Below are positions 1 through 9,628 of a DNA stretch of 64,000 nt, piece after piece (the first letter of the stretch is position 1; every line of letters begins with the position of its first letter). The stretch spans positions 372,001 through 436,000 of the forward strand of contig CM074149.1 of the NCBI GenBank assembly GCA_037178625.1, read 5' to 3'. The position numbers and the translations under genes were made by a program. The DNA comes from Skeletonema tropicum (taxonomy: Eukaryota > Bacillariophyta > Thalassiosirophyceae > Thalassiosirales > Thalassiosiraceae). Under the pieces are notes generated by a model. That model saw only the letters and a program-made list of their open reading frames with translations. It was not told the origin of the DNA and did no database searches.

Positions 1-195
1 CTTCTCTCCAATAGTCACATCCCAATAGGTACTTGATAGGTTCAGTTCCCTTCAACTTGAACTTAGCAACATCAGTCAAGTATCTAATAATAGCCTTGGG
101 GTCTTTCGATCCAATAGTGAGAACATCCACGTAGGTGGCTATATACTCATAGTATCCTTCAAAGATAGGAACCATCACTCCTTCGTAGGTTAGGG
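1..195 (-). pseudogene. Ty1/copia reverse-transcriptase fragment
   Basis: Read on the minus strand, this edge segment encodes a stretch containing YYEYIATYVDVLTIGSKDPK followed by FKLKGTEPIKYLLGCDYWRE. This is the characteristic layout of the copia-type reverse transcriptase core seen in diatom retrotransposons: the YVDD box, a SKDP-type turn, then KLKGTGPI..HLGCDYFRD. The second aspartate of the catalytic YVDD box is replaced by valine, which should abolish polymerase activity. Homology stops at about 195, beside a short TTAGGG-like stretch, and the sequence continues beyond the left edge. I see no LTR, integrase or gag here, so this is a remnant of a dead element; the family call is fairly sure. 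Confidence 0.7.
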
Positions 196-201
196 TTAGG
201 G

Positions 202-319
202 ATCCATTTCTCGTACGCCATCGCCAAAACTTGGCAATAGCTCCACCATGAGCTCATTCTTTGCGTAGTTACTTAATTGTATTAAGAGTCTACTAGATCA
301 ATCACTCAGGTCTTTAGCA
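202..319. other. Unassigned spacer
   Basis: No gene or repeat recognised between the copia remnant and the first R1 repeat copy. Confidence 0.4.
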
Positions 320-776
320 GATTCAAAATCGCCTCGTCACTCGTCAGCTGTACTGTTCGTTTGCTTTCAGCTTGCAAGTTTTTTTTCAGTATCAGGCTGA
401 TGGTGGCAAGTAATATCGATAAGATCCTTATGGCCAAGGGATGAAGATTGCCACTGCAAGGAAGGTCAAAATCCTTCTAGTTACTGTGTTATTCAGGGTC
501 GTAGGAAGCCATTTTTCACCATGGTCTGGGTCCGTTTTGGATGGTTGATGGCCTGTGAGTACCGATTGTAAGTAGGAAGCAGTATTATACGAAACGGTAC
601 TGGATTTTTTGTCGCAAGCCACACTCGGTTGACTCGACTTCAAAAACTTCAAGTTGGAGGAGGTTGCTTAATAATTGTGCGACGCTTAGACTTTGCTATT
701 GTACCCAATAACACTAACGCGGTTAGATCTCTTTAAGTAGATCTGCACAAGGAGGAGAAACTGGACGACGTGTGTG
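320..776 (+). repeat. Dispersed repeat R1, uninterrupted copy
   Basis: This 457-bp block is nearly identical to 5453-5815 joined to 9426-9530. Here the two halves meet without interruption at AATT (673-676), so this copy is the empty-site paralogue of the 3.6-kb transposon at 5816-9425. It has no convincing coding content. A third partial copy lies at 2161-2304. The function of R1 is unknown; its other copy carries inverted ends suggesting that it is itself a non-autonomous transposon. Confidence 0.8.
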
Positions 777-938
777 GTTATCTGTCGAATAGACACCAAA
801 CAGTAACGAGAGTCTAGGCGAACATCCTAATATGATATCTGTGCTGGATAGACCAGGAGGGAAATACCGGCATGCGTGCTGAGATCCGGAAACAATGGGC
901 GAATTAAGATTCCTCCACTTACTTAAGCTGGACACGGA

Positions 939-1123
939 GCACTGAAGCTCTGCTGTTGTGCGTCCTACATCGTCTATCGACAATGATGCTCACAAAAAAA
1001 GATAGAAAATAAATACTTAAAACCAAACAGAAGTTGTAGTACTACCGCCACCAATATGGGGCACAGTTCTTTCATCAATACATCGATAGTAGTGTAGGAC
1101 GCACAACAGCAGAGCTTCAGTGC
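939..1123. repeat. Foldback element with 31-bp arms
   Basis: The segment 939-969 is the perfect reverse complement of 1093-1123 (31 bp, beginning GCACTGAAGCTCTGC), with about 120 bp of AT-rich sequence between. The layout is that of a small foldback or MITE-like element. No clear target duplication was identified, because the flanks have no second copy for comparison. Confidence 0.65.
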
Positions 1124-1558
1124 CACTTGAGGCTGTTGACCTTGTTGTGATCCTTCATCAAATCCATAAGCTCACGATACGTGGTGGTACCGAGGTCAGA
1201 TAGGCATGTTTTGATGGGAACCTTGTCGCTAAGGATGACGACACGACATGTTTCAACAAAAGATCGGAATTATTCCGAGTAGAAGTCATTTTTGAGTGAC
1301 TATTCACGGTGTTCGATCGATCTCATCTCACAGACGGATTGCCTAAATCCTTTCACCGAAATCCAGTGAAATGTACTTGATGTCTCTAAAGTTATCTGCT
1401 AACTCCAGTCTATCACTGCCGGAACTCCCAACAGTGAATACTTTCTATGATCTCCTACGAATGTGCTCTGAGGGACCTGTGCCTAGCCAATGTATCAAAT
1501 CCACAACTCTGGTGGAAAATGAAATAGCTTCGGATGACTACACCGGGGTGTAGAACTC
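1124..1558. other. Non-coding spacer
   Basis: Only a 60-codon frame (1371-1553) is open here. It has no recognisable motif and no visible partner exon. I see no supported gene. Confidence 0.4.
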
Positions 1559-2146
1559 TGGTACAAAATCCACGTAGAAAAATATAGGGTGAAAAATGTC
1601 GGAGCTGTTTCCCGCCAATTTTTTTGCTAGTGAAATGCTCTAACTGACGGCCAAGATGGCCAAAATTAAGTTTCGGGGAGTTGTTTGATATGCTTTTCCA
1701 GTAGCACCATCCTTTTGCCGACTATATTGGCGACTCTATACATATGTTGGTTGGCCGATAATTCCAATTCCCTGCTGAGATATGCATGTGACTAGGTACT
1801 AGCTTTTTGCTCGACATTTTTGGCAGGTCATCAGCCATCACAACTAGTACAAGCTAGAGGGTACCTTCGAATGCATATCTAGACGAAAATATAAGCTTTC
1901 ATAACCTACCCAGCACAGTATATACTCACATAATAGTCACCTAAAGGATAGTATCTCGGGAATAGCATGCAAACCACTTCCCTGAAACTTAAATTTTGCC
2001 ACTCGGACCCAAAGCTAGAGCATTTCACTAATAAAAAAATTGGCGGGAAGGGGCTCCGACATTTTTCATTTTTCGCTCCGTCGTTTGAATTCCTACAATA
2101 TTTTTGAATTCCTACAGTGAGCTGGGTCTACGTGGATTTTGTACCA
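1559..2146. mobile_element. MITE with long imperfect terminal inverted repeats
   Basis: The ends TGGTACAAAATCCACGTAG (1559-1577) and CTACGTGGATTTTGTACCA (2128-2146) are perfect reverse complements. The inverted similarity continues inward in blocks for about 170 bp on each side, including the TTGGCGGGAA/TTCCCGCCAA and GAAATGCTCTA/TAGAGCATTTC pairs. There is no transposase frame inside, so this 588-bp unit is a non-autonomous DNA transposon. I could not fix a target duplication. It lies just upstream of a truncated R1 copy. Confidence 0.75.
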
Positions 2147-2160
2147 ATGGAATGTCGCTT

Positions 2161-2304
2161 ATGGTCTGGGTCCGTTTTGGATGGTTGATGGCCTGTGAGT
2201 ACCGATTGTACGTAGGAAGCAGTATTATACGAAACTACTGGATTTTTTGTCGCAAGCCACACTCGGTTGACTCGACTTCAAAAACTTTGGAGGAGGTTGC
2301 TTAA
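2161..2304 (+). repeat. R1 repeat, partial diverged copy
   Basis: This 144-bp stretch matches the central part of R1 (compare 521-671 and 5661-5810) but has small deletions, for example the loss of CGGT after TACGAAA and of part of the CTTCAAGTTGG segment. It starts abruptly 14 bp after the end of the 1559-2146 MITE. Confidence 0.75.
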
Positions 2305-2485
2305 GAGAGGATCTGCCTAAGAAGGAGGCCAGATTTGAATTCCCCGGAACGAGAAACTCCCTACAGCAGAGGTGGGCGATCCCCAACGCGCGCGAGCCCA
2401 CTTAAAGCCGAACTGGCCCATGCGTTTTGTACACACCTACCTAGCAACAAGCAACTCTTACCACCATCCACCCGCCACGGGCCAG

Positions 2486-2600
2486 GGCGAAAAGAGAGTG
2501 CGTAAGGGGGGGAAAAGAGGGGGAAAGAAAGGAGGAGGAAAGGAGGGAGAGAAAGAAAAAGAGGAGGAAAGAGAGAAAGAGAGGAGGAAGGAGGAGAGGA
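2486..2600 (+). repeat. Purine-rich low-complexity tract
   Basis: About 115 bp are almost purely G and A on the plus strand (GGAGGAAAGGAGG-like runs). The open frames crossing it on either strand are low-complexity Lys/Glu/Arg or Ser/Pro/Leu runs and are not supported as genes. Confidence 0.7.
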
Positions 2601-2692
2601 TTCAATGCAACGATGGTTCATACTTCTTAGTTTAGCACCCCTTCCGCTTCTGATAATCTCTACCGTTGTAATCCAATTTTGCCTGCAACTTT

Positions 2693-2944
2693 TCATCTTT
2701 TCATTCTGGTATTGTATGCATGGTAGATAGAGTTAGAGTGGTCGTCAACAAAAGAAGTGAGATTCTGAACACAATCTTCTATGTCTATGGTTGACACACC
2801 ATCTTTTGAGTTAAAATAGAAGTCCCTCAATCGAATTCCACGCACGTTGCACCTGCGGCGCCCCTTGATGACGCTATCAGCAGAGATATTATGCCTTTCC
2901 ATCACTTCAGCAGCAAGCTGTTGCGAGTCTGTTCTTTCAGCCAT
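2693..2944 (-). CDS. Possible small hypothetical protein, 83 aa
   Basis: An ATG frame of 83 residues has balanced, non-repetitive composition (MAERTDSQQLAAEVMERH at the start and NSIYHAYNTRMKR at the end). In-frame stops upstream favour this Met as the start. No known domain, signal peptide or membrane segment is seen. The composition looks more protein-like than neighbouring frames, but the length is within chance expectation and the region is transposon debris, so it could be an old gene fragment. Confidence 0.3.
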   Translation of the reverse strand: MAERTDSQQLAAEVMERHNISADSVIKGRRRCNVRGIRLRDFYFNSKDGVSTIDIEDCVQNLTSFVDDHSNSIYHAYNTRMKR

Positions 2945-5452
2945 TGCCCTCAGCTTATTTTCCTATCATTATTGTATCGTCTGATGATCAAGATCGAGCT
3001 GCTTGCAACATGCGACATTTGACATTCTCTCCTGTTTGCATTTTTGTACTGTCCCTTGGTCATAATCTTGTGTTGTTTCTGTTTCAATACACATTTTTCA
3101 AATTGCATTCTACCTCACTGTCTTTGCATTATCCACGCATACAGTCACATCAACGTGCATGAGTTGTGACCAACTTAAATTCGTCCAGAGGTGTTGTTGT
3201 TCGTGTATTTGTACAGCAAGCGAATTGTGGATCAATGCTAGTGTAGTGTATCGGTTTCAAATGGATGACTGGCGTTGCAGAGAAGCTGCAACGAAGAGAT
3301 AAAAACTGATTGATTTATTCTTGTCCATGATGTCTCGCATACAGCAGCAGGAAAATCCTTTTACGAGGGTGCGGATCTTTCTTGGCCGATGGCAGCAGAT
3401 GATAATATTATTATGCGAAGCCTTATTTCGCTAATAGGGGTGAAGTTTGAAGCGCATGGTCTTTAATTGGCAGTGTCTCCGTTATGATGTTGTTTTTTGT
3501 GCTGAGGCTGCAAAAGAAATACTCCTACTGGACTGGTTGGTTTGGTTCCATCACCACCACGGATCTTCATCCACGCTCATCCAACATCCATGTGACATAA
3601 AGGATGTCATCGAGCAACTATGAGCAGTTTCCCCCCTAGACGACTTCCGTCTTCTCTACGATACAAAAGGCCACTTTACTGCATCATATTCTTGTGATTC
3701 TAGCTTCCCTTTCTTCGCCATCTCGTGTTTTTTGTGCTTGAAATGAATGGCGGAAGTCATGGTGATCCAAATAGCCAATTAATGGTGAGGGCGGCATCGT
3801 TTTCATGTCCGATGCACAAGTTCTTGGATGTATCAGCAAAGTTTTAGTCTGTACGTCGATTCAGAATTCCTTAGTTTTTCAGAATTCCTTAGTCCTTCCA
3901 AGTCCGATTTGGCCCAGCTCCCTCTCTCTCTCTCACGTAGAGAGAGGTACTTGCCTTCTCAGCTATTGTACTCTCCGCCTATCTATCTTCTTGTATGCTA
4001 CTGCAATCTTGCTGATCCTTCACCATATCATCAACCACAGACATTCGTCTACCAAGTAATATGGCTAGTTGCTTTGAAGCGCAGGGAGAGTTAGTTTTAG
4101 TTGGGGCAAAGTATCATGAGTACAAAGATATGTAGAAGGTTCGAATGAAAGTAATCCTCTATTTTAAAACACCAAATAATAGCCAACTCTCAGCAAGAAC
4201 GAAATAGGTCATGTTTAGAAAGCTTGGGACTCTCCTCGAGGATGGTATGTACAGAAGGCCGTTGCATCATGCCCAAAATAGGCCACTCGAACAGGCTCAG
4301 TGTCCGCATCAGTTGCATCATCAGACTTGATAAAAGCGTGATCAGGTCGAGTACGTTCTTTTTCTTTCTGCGGCAAAGAATCTGCCGGTATCCATGAAGA
4401 ACTCTTCCAACAGCTCCATATTCTGGCCCAGCATGTGATACAGCACAACCTTGAGTTCATCCACAGTGTTGAAAAAAAGAAGAAACGACATGTTTCACGT
4501 TTAGTCTTCTATCATGGCTTAGACTTGTTCCTACAAAGGTACCAACTCGGTTGTGAACAACACCACTTTAGCAATACTTCTGCTTAGAATTGAGCTCTAT
4601 GCTCTATCCTCATCCGTAGCATATACTTCTACTCCTACATTGAATATGATGAGGAACACCACGGGACAAATGATTGTCCTGCAAACCCTATTATTCAACA
4701 ATTTTTGCAGAGCCGACATCAAGAAATGGATGACTGTCATCCGCTATCAGAGTTGATATGATCCCGATCATGTGTCCACCCAGATCATACGCCGGCCTAT
4801 CCCATCTCTACAGTGTGAATAATCATCCACTCTAGTCGAATGGCTGGTAAGTGGTTTTGTCTGGCGACCACCCCACAAGAGTCATTGGCGGCTCAGCCCG
4901 GTGGGCCTGGGGCCTTGTATGGATATGTGCAAGGGAAAGAGCGCCCTGTGCTCTTCGAGCTAAAGTGGTTCAAGATTCAGGGAGACACAATAACTGGGAC
5001 CCTCAGAAATGGAACCATGTGATGTAAGAGGCGTGGATGAGTGAGAGAGACGAATCGGAAACTAGAAATGTGTGTATTTACAAGTGCTTGTAATTTGTAT
5101 CAGCTCTTTCCAGTGCTGTTCATCAGAGGTCTGCTCCGACTTTCGACTCTTTCTACAGATTTGCTTCCTCTTGCTTTTTCACAAGTATTGCACATAGCTG
5201 CTGCTGTGAAGCCTCCCATCCAGTCCGTCACGTCCAGGTTGCTTTTGGTTCACTCCGTCCTCTGCTGGCATTGATAGGTTTGAGGGTTCCGCCTTCTTTG
5301 GTGGCTCTTGCGCCAAATTTCTGAGGGTTTGATTTTTGTCCACGACGGACTGACAGGAATTTCAAGCGAAATGACTTCGCTCGACTAACCAGCTTAAACA
5401 AGCTCAAGCTTTGAACGAAGCTTGGATTTCCCGCCAGTATCTATTGTAGTTT
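2945..5452. other. Intergenic region with no supported gene
   Basis: Several frames of 60-88 codons are open, but none has a recognisable motif, a repeat or a splice partner. The best candidate is 4840-5022 (+), a 60-codon frame beginning MAGKWFCLATTPQES with balanced composition; it could be a fragment of a lost gene. There is a short CT dinucleotide run near 3921-3935. Nothing else structured was seen. Confidence 0.4.
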
Positions 5453-5815
5453 GATTCAAAATCTCCTCGTCACTCACTCGTCAGCTGTACTGTTCGTTTG
5501 CTTTCAGCTTGCAAGTTTTTTTTCAGTATCAGGCTGATGGTGGCAAGTAAGGTATCGATAAGATCCTTATGGCCAAGGGATGAAGATTGCCACTGCAAGG
5601 AAGGTCAAAATCCTTCTAGTTACTGTGTTATTCAGGGTCGTAGGAAGCCATTTTTCACCATGGTCTGGGTCCATTTTGGATGGTTGATGGCCTGTGAGTA
5701 CCGATTGTACGTAGGAAGCAGTATTATACGAAACGGTACTGGATTTTTTGTCATAAGCCACACTCGGTTGACTCGACTTCAAAAACTTCAAGTTGGAGGA
5801 GGTTGCTTAATAATT
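5453..5815 (+). repeat. R1 repeat, left half, interrupted by transposon
   Basis: This matches 320-676 almost base for base and ends with AATT at 5812-5815, where the 3.6-kb transposon begins. The other half resumes at 9426 with AATT. A 30-bp end at 5487-5516 (GTACTGTTCGTTTG...TTGCAAGT) has a nearly matching inverted partner at 9593-9622. GTCAGC flanks both ends, at 5480-5485 and 9623-9628. R1 may therefore be a non-autonomous inverted-repeat transposon with a target duplication of about 6 bp. However, similarity between the 320 and 5453 copies extends some 33 bp left of this end, so the true boundary is uncertain. Confidence 0.7.
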
Positions 5816-6364
5816 GACCTTACTAACGTGGGCATGCCCAGCGGGCTAAATAGCCTCTTTGCGTTTTCCCCTATTCTGCTTCTGCGCTACGATTTTGGCC
5901 AAAGATTTTGCTTCCCCAATAGGCTTTCACTCATAGTGCGCTATCGCGACCTTTTTTGTGCGCATTCCGCACAAAATCCCGCACTAGAGATTCGACGTAG
6001 GAACTAGTTCAAATACATACAGCGCACATCGGGACTTACCCAGGTACAGATGGAAAACACTCTGTGTCACAGTGACTTACTAAGTAACCGCTAGTAAAAT
6101 CCGCCCCCACACAACTCTCAATTTTGTGCGGCCGCGCACAAGCGCACTATGAGTGAAAGCCTATTCCCCAACCACAAAAAGATGACTGCGCCGAGCTTTC
6201 CGAAACCAACACCATGATGCTGACGACGCCATAGAAACAAATATACAACGTACGAGGTAGCCAAACTACTCTAGAACCATCTACTATCGTTACCGCGACC
6301 GCCTGCTGTCACAGTATTGAGCCGAGCCGCCTGAAATCAGAGTAATCCATTAATTAATAACACC
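5816..6364 (+). repeat. Left terminal inverted repeat (interrupted by MITE)
   Basis: This is the inverted partner of 9139-9425. The inner boundary is at CCATTAATTAATAACACC. The two arms are nearly identical from about 5859 inward but differ in a block of roughly 30 bp just behind the terminal 13 bp. Confidence 0.85.
5920..6163. mobile_element. hAT-type MITE, 244 bp
   Basis: The ends TAGGCTTTCACTCATAG... and ...CTATGAGTGAAAGCCTA form a perfect 23-bp inverted repeat (5920-5942 and 6141-6163). They are flanked by an exact 8-bp duplication TTCCCCAA (5912-5919, 6164-6171). The opposite arm of the host transposon (9139-9425) lacks this insert and has one CTTCCCC site, confirming the boundaries. 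An 8-bp target duplication with TAGG-type ends is the hallmark of the hAT superfamily. There is no coding capacity, so mobilisation would depend on a hAT transposase elsewhere. Confidence 0.9.
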
Positions 6365-6435
6365 ATCGCGTCGAATGTGGATCGCAGCTCACTCTCTATG
6401 CTTCTGATTGATTTAGTGTAGCAATCGCAAACACA

Positions 6436-8208
6436 ATGGCAACTAAAACGCCAAAGAAAACGAAAGCACCAAGGGGTACCAACTACGACCCTGGAATCTT
6501 TCGTCATGTAATGACAGTGGATCAATTTAAGGATGTACTAGGTGTTGATAAAAAGACAATTCCGCTCATCATACCTCTCGCAGAACAGTGTAAATCAAGT
6601 GACTGCCCATTTAATGCCATTGAATCGAATAGAGGATATTGCCCCATACACTGCAAACTCTGGTATCCAAAAGAAGGAGAGCGAGGGTCAACGTTGATCG
6701 GGCCCCAATATCTCCGTTCAAGCAATGTGAAGTTTAGGGGGTGCAGTTGCTCTTACCCACCTTGCAGGAAAGCTGGTTACTTTCCCAATCATCATGCTTT
6801 GTATATTCCATTCGCCATGCGCCAAGAGCTTTTACGCAGTGGTGCACTGTTCTCAGAAGAGAAGTTGCAGGAGTATATTGACAACCCAAACAAGAATATG
6901 TTTCTCTACCCATGGCATTTCTTGAGACATCACCTCATCTTTGAAAATGGTTGCTGGAAGCTTGACTACGACGAAACGGCTCCAAAAAAATACTTTGATT
7001 TCGAAACTAAAGAGCATGACTCCCCTCCTCCAAATGGAAACGTAGAAAACTTCATAACGGCTGAACTGACTAACTTCACACGACCGCAGGACAGATGGAT
7101 GGAGGAGAATAGTGAAAGTAAGATGCCAATGTGGATGCTGGAAATGCTTGCAATAGATGATGAATATTCTTTAACACAAGAGCCATCTCCAAGAAAGGCA
7201 AAGATTGAGAAAGAAAAATCCTGCGCCAGGACTCAAAAGATGAAGTCAGAAATGCAACGGGCAAGAGTGAAGTGCTTAAGTGACCGCATATCACAAATGA
7301 AGCTTAGTAGTGACCACAAACTCGATACCGCTAACCTAAATCATGAGAGAGCTATTTCAACGATGCAAAAGGATCACGAGAAGGCAATGGCTGCATCAAA
7401 AGAGGGTCACAAAAAGGAAACAGCTGCATTAACAAAACAGTGCTCTGATCGTTTAAAAGAGAAGGATGACGAGCTTGACGCTGCACGTGCAACAATCAAG
7501 GAACAGACGGCAACTATTTCAAAGTTGGAAGCATTAATCAAAGAACTTGAAGACGAACACAAGCAGCAAGCAGAGCAATTGAAACAGCTATGGGAATCAA
7601 TCGCGCGGCCATTCGAGTATGACGACTTGTGTCCCGGCGGGCTCTTAGGAAATAATGTGAAAGACTTCACTTTCTTTCAGACGAAAGAGCAAAACGACGA
7701 GTTCCTAGCAGTGATAAATTTTGCAGATGGAACGGCAGGATCGTTTGCAGATGGTGACGGTCTGTTTGAGAACATGCGCCCATATAACAAAATCAAATCC
7801 GACGAGAGAGACGGTTTGAAAGCGCCGCCATGCATGGATATGAACTCACCCGAATACACCAGATTCCTTCAGAGATCCGAGGGAGCACGCAGCAGATCTT
7901 GGAAAGATGACTACCTAGCATTTTGTATTTATCTAAGATCTGGGGCTAGTCAAGAGTTTGTGGCGTGTCTGTGTGGCGTATCACAACAAACTATGAGTAA
8001 TATTTTTTATAGTTGGGCACAACAACTTGATGATGTTTTGCAGAGATGGTTCCCCACTCCTACCAGAAATCAAGTTCTTAGAGCCTATCCAGATCGGTTC
8101 AGGGAGGCCGACGGACATGCGCGTTGCTTATATTTTTTGAGTCGATGCTACATCCAATGTGGGCATGAGACTTATAGATTAGACCCTCTGGAAGTTCTGG
8201 AGCAGTGA
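6436..8208 (+). pseudogene. Transposase, Cys-rich N-terminus + coiled coil + HTH_Tnp_4-like, truncated DDE
   Basis: The 590-codon frame starts 72 bp inside the left inverted repeat. Residues about 50-175 are Cys/His-rich (C52, C57, C69, C73, then C103, C105, C110, H119, H120 and a PWHFLRHH block) and look like a zinc-binding, possibly THAP-like DNA-binding region. Residues about 255-370 form a long charged coiled coil. Residues about 488-560 (WKDDYLAFCIYLRSGASQEF, then CGVSQQTMSNIFYSW and WFPTPTRNQV) match the helix-turn-helix that precedes the catalytic core in DDE_Tnp_4-type transposases. The first catalytic Asp appears only after a one-base frameshift at the T run near 8133 (VDATSNVGM), and the frame then runs into the 3' end of the opposing nuclease gene. 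The second and third acidic residues are absent. The protein is therefore N-terminal only and probably inactive. Confidence 0.75.
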
Positions 8209-9119
8209 GTGCAATATTGTCGTATTTATCATCAAAGAAACCGTTGTCAAAGAGATCACATGTTTCCTTGACGAGGTTGTATGTGTCTCTGTCCTCTTCT
8301 GTCTTGCTCGCTGCTTGCAGTGTATCCTGTAGAATTTGTCTCACATTTCGCTCACCACTAGCATCTATTGTTGCATATGCTAATCCGTTCGGGTTGGGGT
8401 TGCGATCGACTAAAGTTATGTCCACCTGCTCTCCAATGAATAGATATTGCTCCACTAGCGGAATTAGTTGCGGTTTGTTCAATGACGCTTTACCATCACG
8501 CGCAGCCACAAAGTCACGGAGTTGTGCGACAGTGCTTTGTGCTGCAGTCTTTCCTTGCGGCAATGTTGAGATCAATAATACGATACCATGCCTGCTGCCA
8601 AGAGTTGACAATAATAATCTTTGTGTCAATGCCGTATGCAATCAAATCAGAATCACCGGTTACTGGAGTCAATCCCTTTGTCAGGGATTCATAAGAAACA
8701 TGTGGATCTGCCTCCTCTTTTGACACATAATATTTGATTTTCATCGATTTAGCAACTCGAGCGGCTAAGACTATGTACTCAGGTGTGTTCTTTATTTTCC
8801 CATAGACATCAGTTGCGTTGGTTCTCTTCTGATCTCTTCTGTTATCCTCGAAGCGTTTGTTGGGGTTGTCCTTTCCATCAAAATACAGCCTAACACGCCA
8901 CTGACAGATGGAGCGGAGAAAGTTGAGGTGATGTGCGAACTCAATTAGTGCCGGTGTGTAGTTGCCAGCAAGGTAGTCTGTACCATGCTTAGCAGCACAC
9001 TGCCACAGAAGGCCAGCAGCATCGATTATGACCACCTTATTGTCCATATTCAATTTATAGAAGTCATGGTGGTAGATCTCACCTCCCGGTAGGTGTTTAA
9101 GGAGGTCATTAACACCCAT
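8099..9119 (-). pseudogene. FEN1/XPG-family 5' nuclease carried by the transposon
   Basis: From the Met at 9119 the protein starts MGVNDLLKHLPGG, with the Met-Gly N-terminus needed by FEN1-family flap endonucleases. It shows the XPG_N and XPG_I layout: D33 in VVIIDAAGLLWQ, D81 in LYFDGKDNPNK, E136 and D138 in SKEEADPHVSYE, and D156 and D158 in VTGDSDLIAYG. All of these metal-binding carboxylates are present. Near 8550-8575 the frame shifts; the second frame (down to about 8150) continues with STLPQGKTAAQSTVAQLRDF and a SAP-like LRDFVAARDGKASLNKPQLI segment. No intron signals explain the shift, so this copy is broken. The C-terminus appears lost to the deletion that also removed the transposase core. 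Known FEN1-family enzymes cut 5' flaps; a role in excision or gap repair is inference. Confidence 0.8.
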
Positions 9120-9138
9120 GACACGGATGGCGAGAGTA

Positions 9139-9425
9139 GGTGTTATTAATTAATGGATTACTCTGATTTCAGGCGGCTCGGCTCAATACTGTGACATTAG
9201 ACGGTTGCGTCAACGATAGTAGATGGTTCTAGAGTAGTTTGGCTATCTCGTACGTCGTATATTTGTCTCTATGGCGTCGTCAGCATCATGATGTTGGTTT
9301 CGGAAAGCTCGGCGCAGTTGTCTTTTTGTGGTCGGGGAAGCAAAATCTTTGGGCAAAATCGTAGCGCAGAAGCAGAATAGGGGAAACGACAAAGAGAGCG
9401 GAAAGGGGGCAGCGTTAGTAAGGTC
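9139..9425 (-). repeat. Right terminal inverted repeat, intact
   Basis: This 287-bp arm pairs with 5816-6364 and lacks the MITE found in the left arm. Its inner edge begins 20 bp upstream of the FEN1-like start codon, so the arm probably serves as that gene's promoter, as the left arm does for the transposase. Confidence 0.85.
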
Positions 9426-9622
9426 AATTGTGCGACGCTTAGACTTTGCTATTGTACCCAATAACACTAACGGCGGTTAGATCTCTTTAAGTAGATCTGC
9501 ACAAGGAGGAGAAACTGGACGACGTGTGTGCAGAAAAAAAATGGACTCGAAACTCCCACGAGAAAAAAAGTTAAGCGTCGCACAAAATAGGTACTTGCAA
9601 ACTGAAGTCAAACGAACAGTAC
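9426..9622 (+). repeat. R1 repeat, right half, with nested inverted-end segment
   Basis: Bases 9426-9530 match 673-776. Within this half, TTGTGCGACGCTTA (9428-9441) has a perfect inverted partner TAAGCGTCGCACAA (9572-9585), which suggests a further 150-160-bp foldback unit. The terminal 30 bp (9593-9622) invert the left end at 5487-5516. Confidence 0.65.
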
Positions 9623-9628
9623 GTCAGC

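Larger units (their letters stand above)
5816..9425 (+). mobile_element. 3.6-kb DNA transposon carrying transposase and FEN1-like gene
   Basis: The unit starts GACCTTACTAACG (5816) and ends CGTTAGTAAGGTC (9425). Long inverted repeats occupy 5816-6364 (297 bp once the nested MITE and its duplicated site are removed) and 9139-9425 (287 bp). AATT flanks both sides (5812-5815, 9426-9429), and the uninterrupted R1 copy at 320-776 has a single AATT at 673-676, so this is a direct 4-bp target duplication. Inside are a plus-strand transposase gene and a minus-strand FEN1/XPG-like gene meeting tail to tail near 8.1-8.2 kb. The transposase lacks its catalytic C-terminal half, so this copy is an internally deleted, probably non-autonomous derivative. 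The superfamily is not certain; the transposase resembles DDE_Tnp_4/THAP-type enzymes. Confidence 0.85.

Noticed and set aside
186..201. Telomeric repeat (TTAGGG-like)
   Set aside because: Only about 2.5 units inside transposon debris; too short to call an interstitial telomere.
320..776. R1 as an LTR of a retrotransposon
   Set aside because: No TG...CA ends, primer-binding site or polypurine tract, and no pol genes between copies; inverted ends fit a DNA transposon better.
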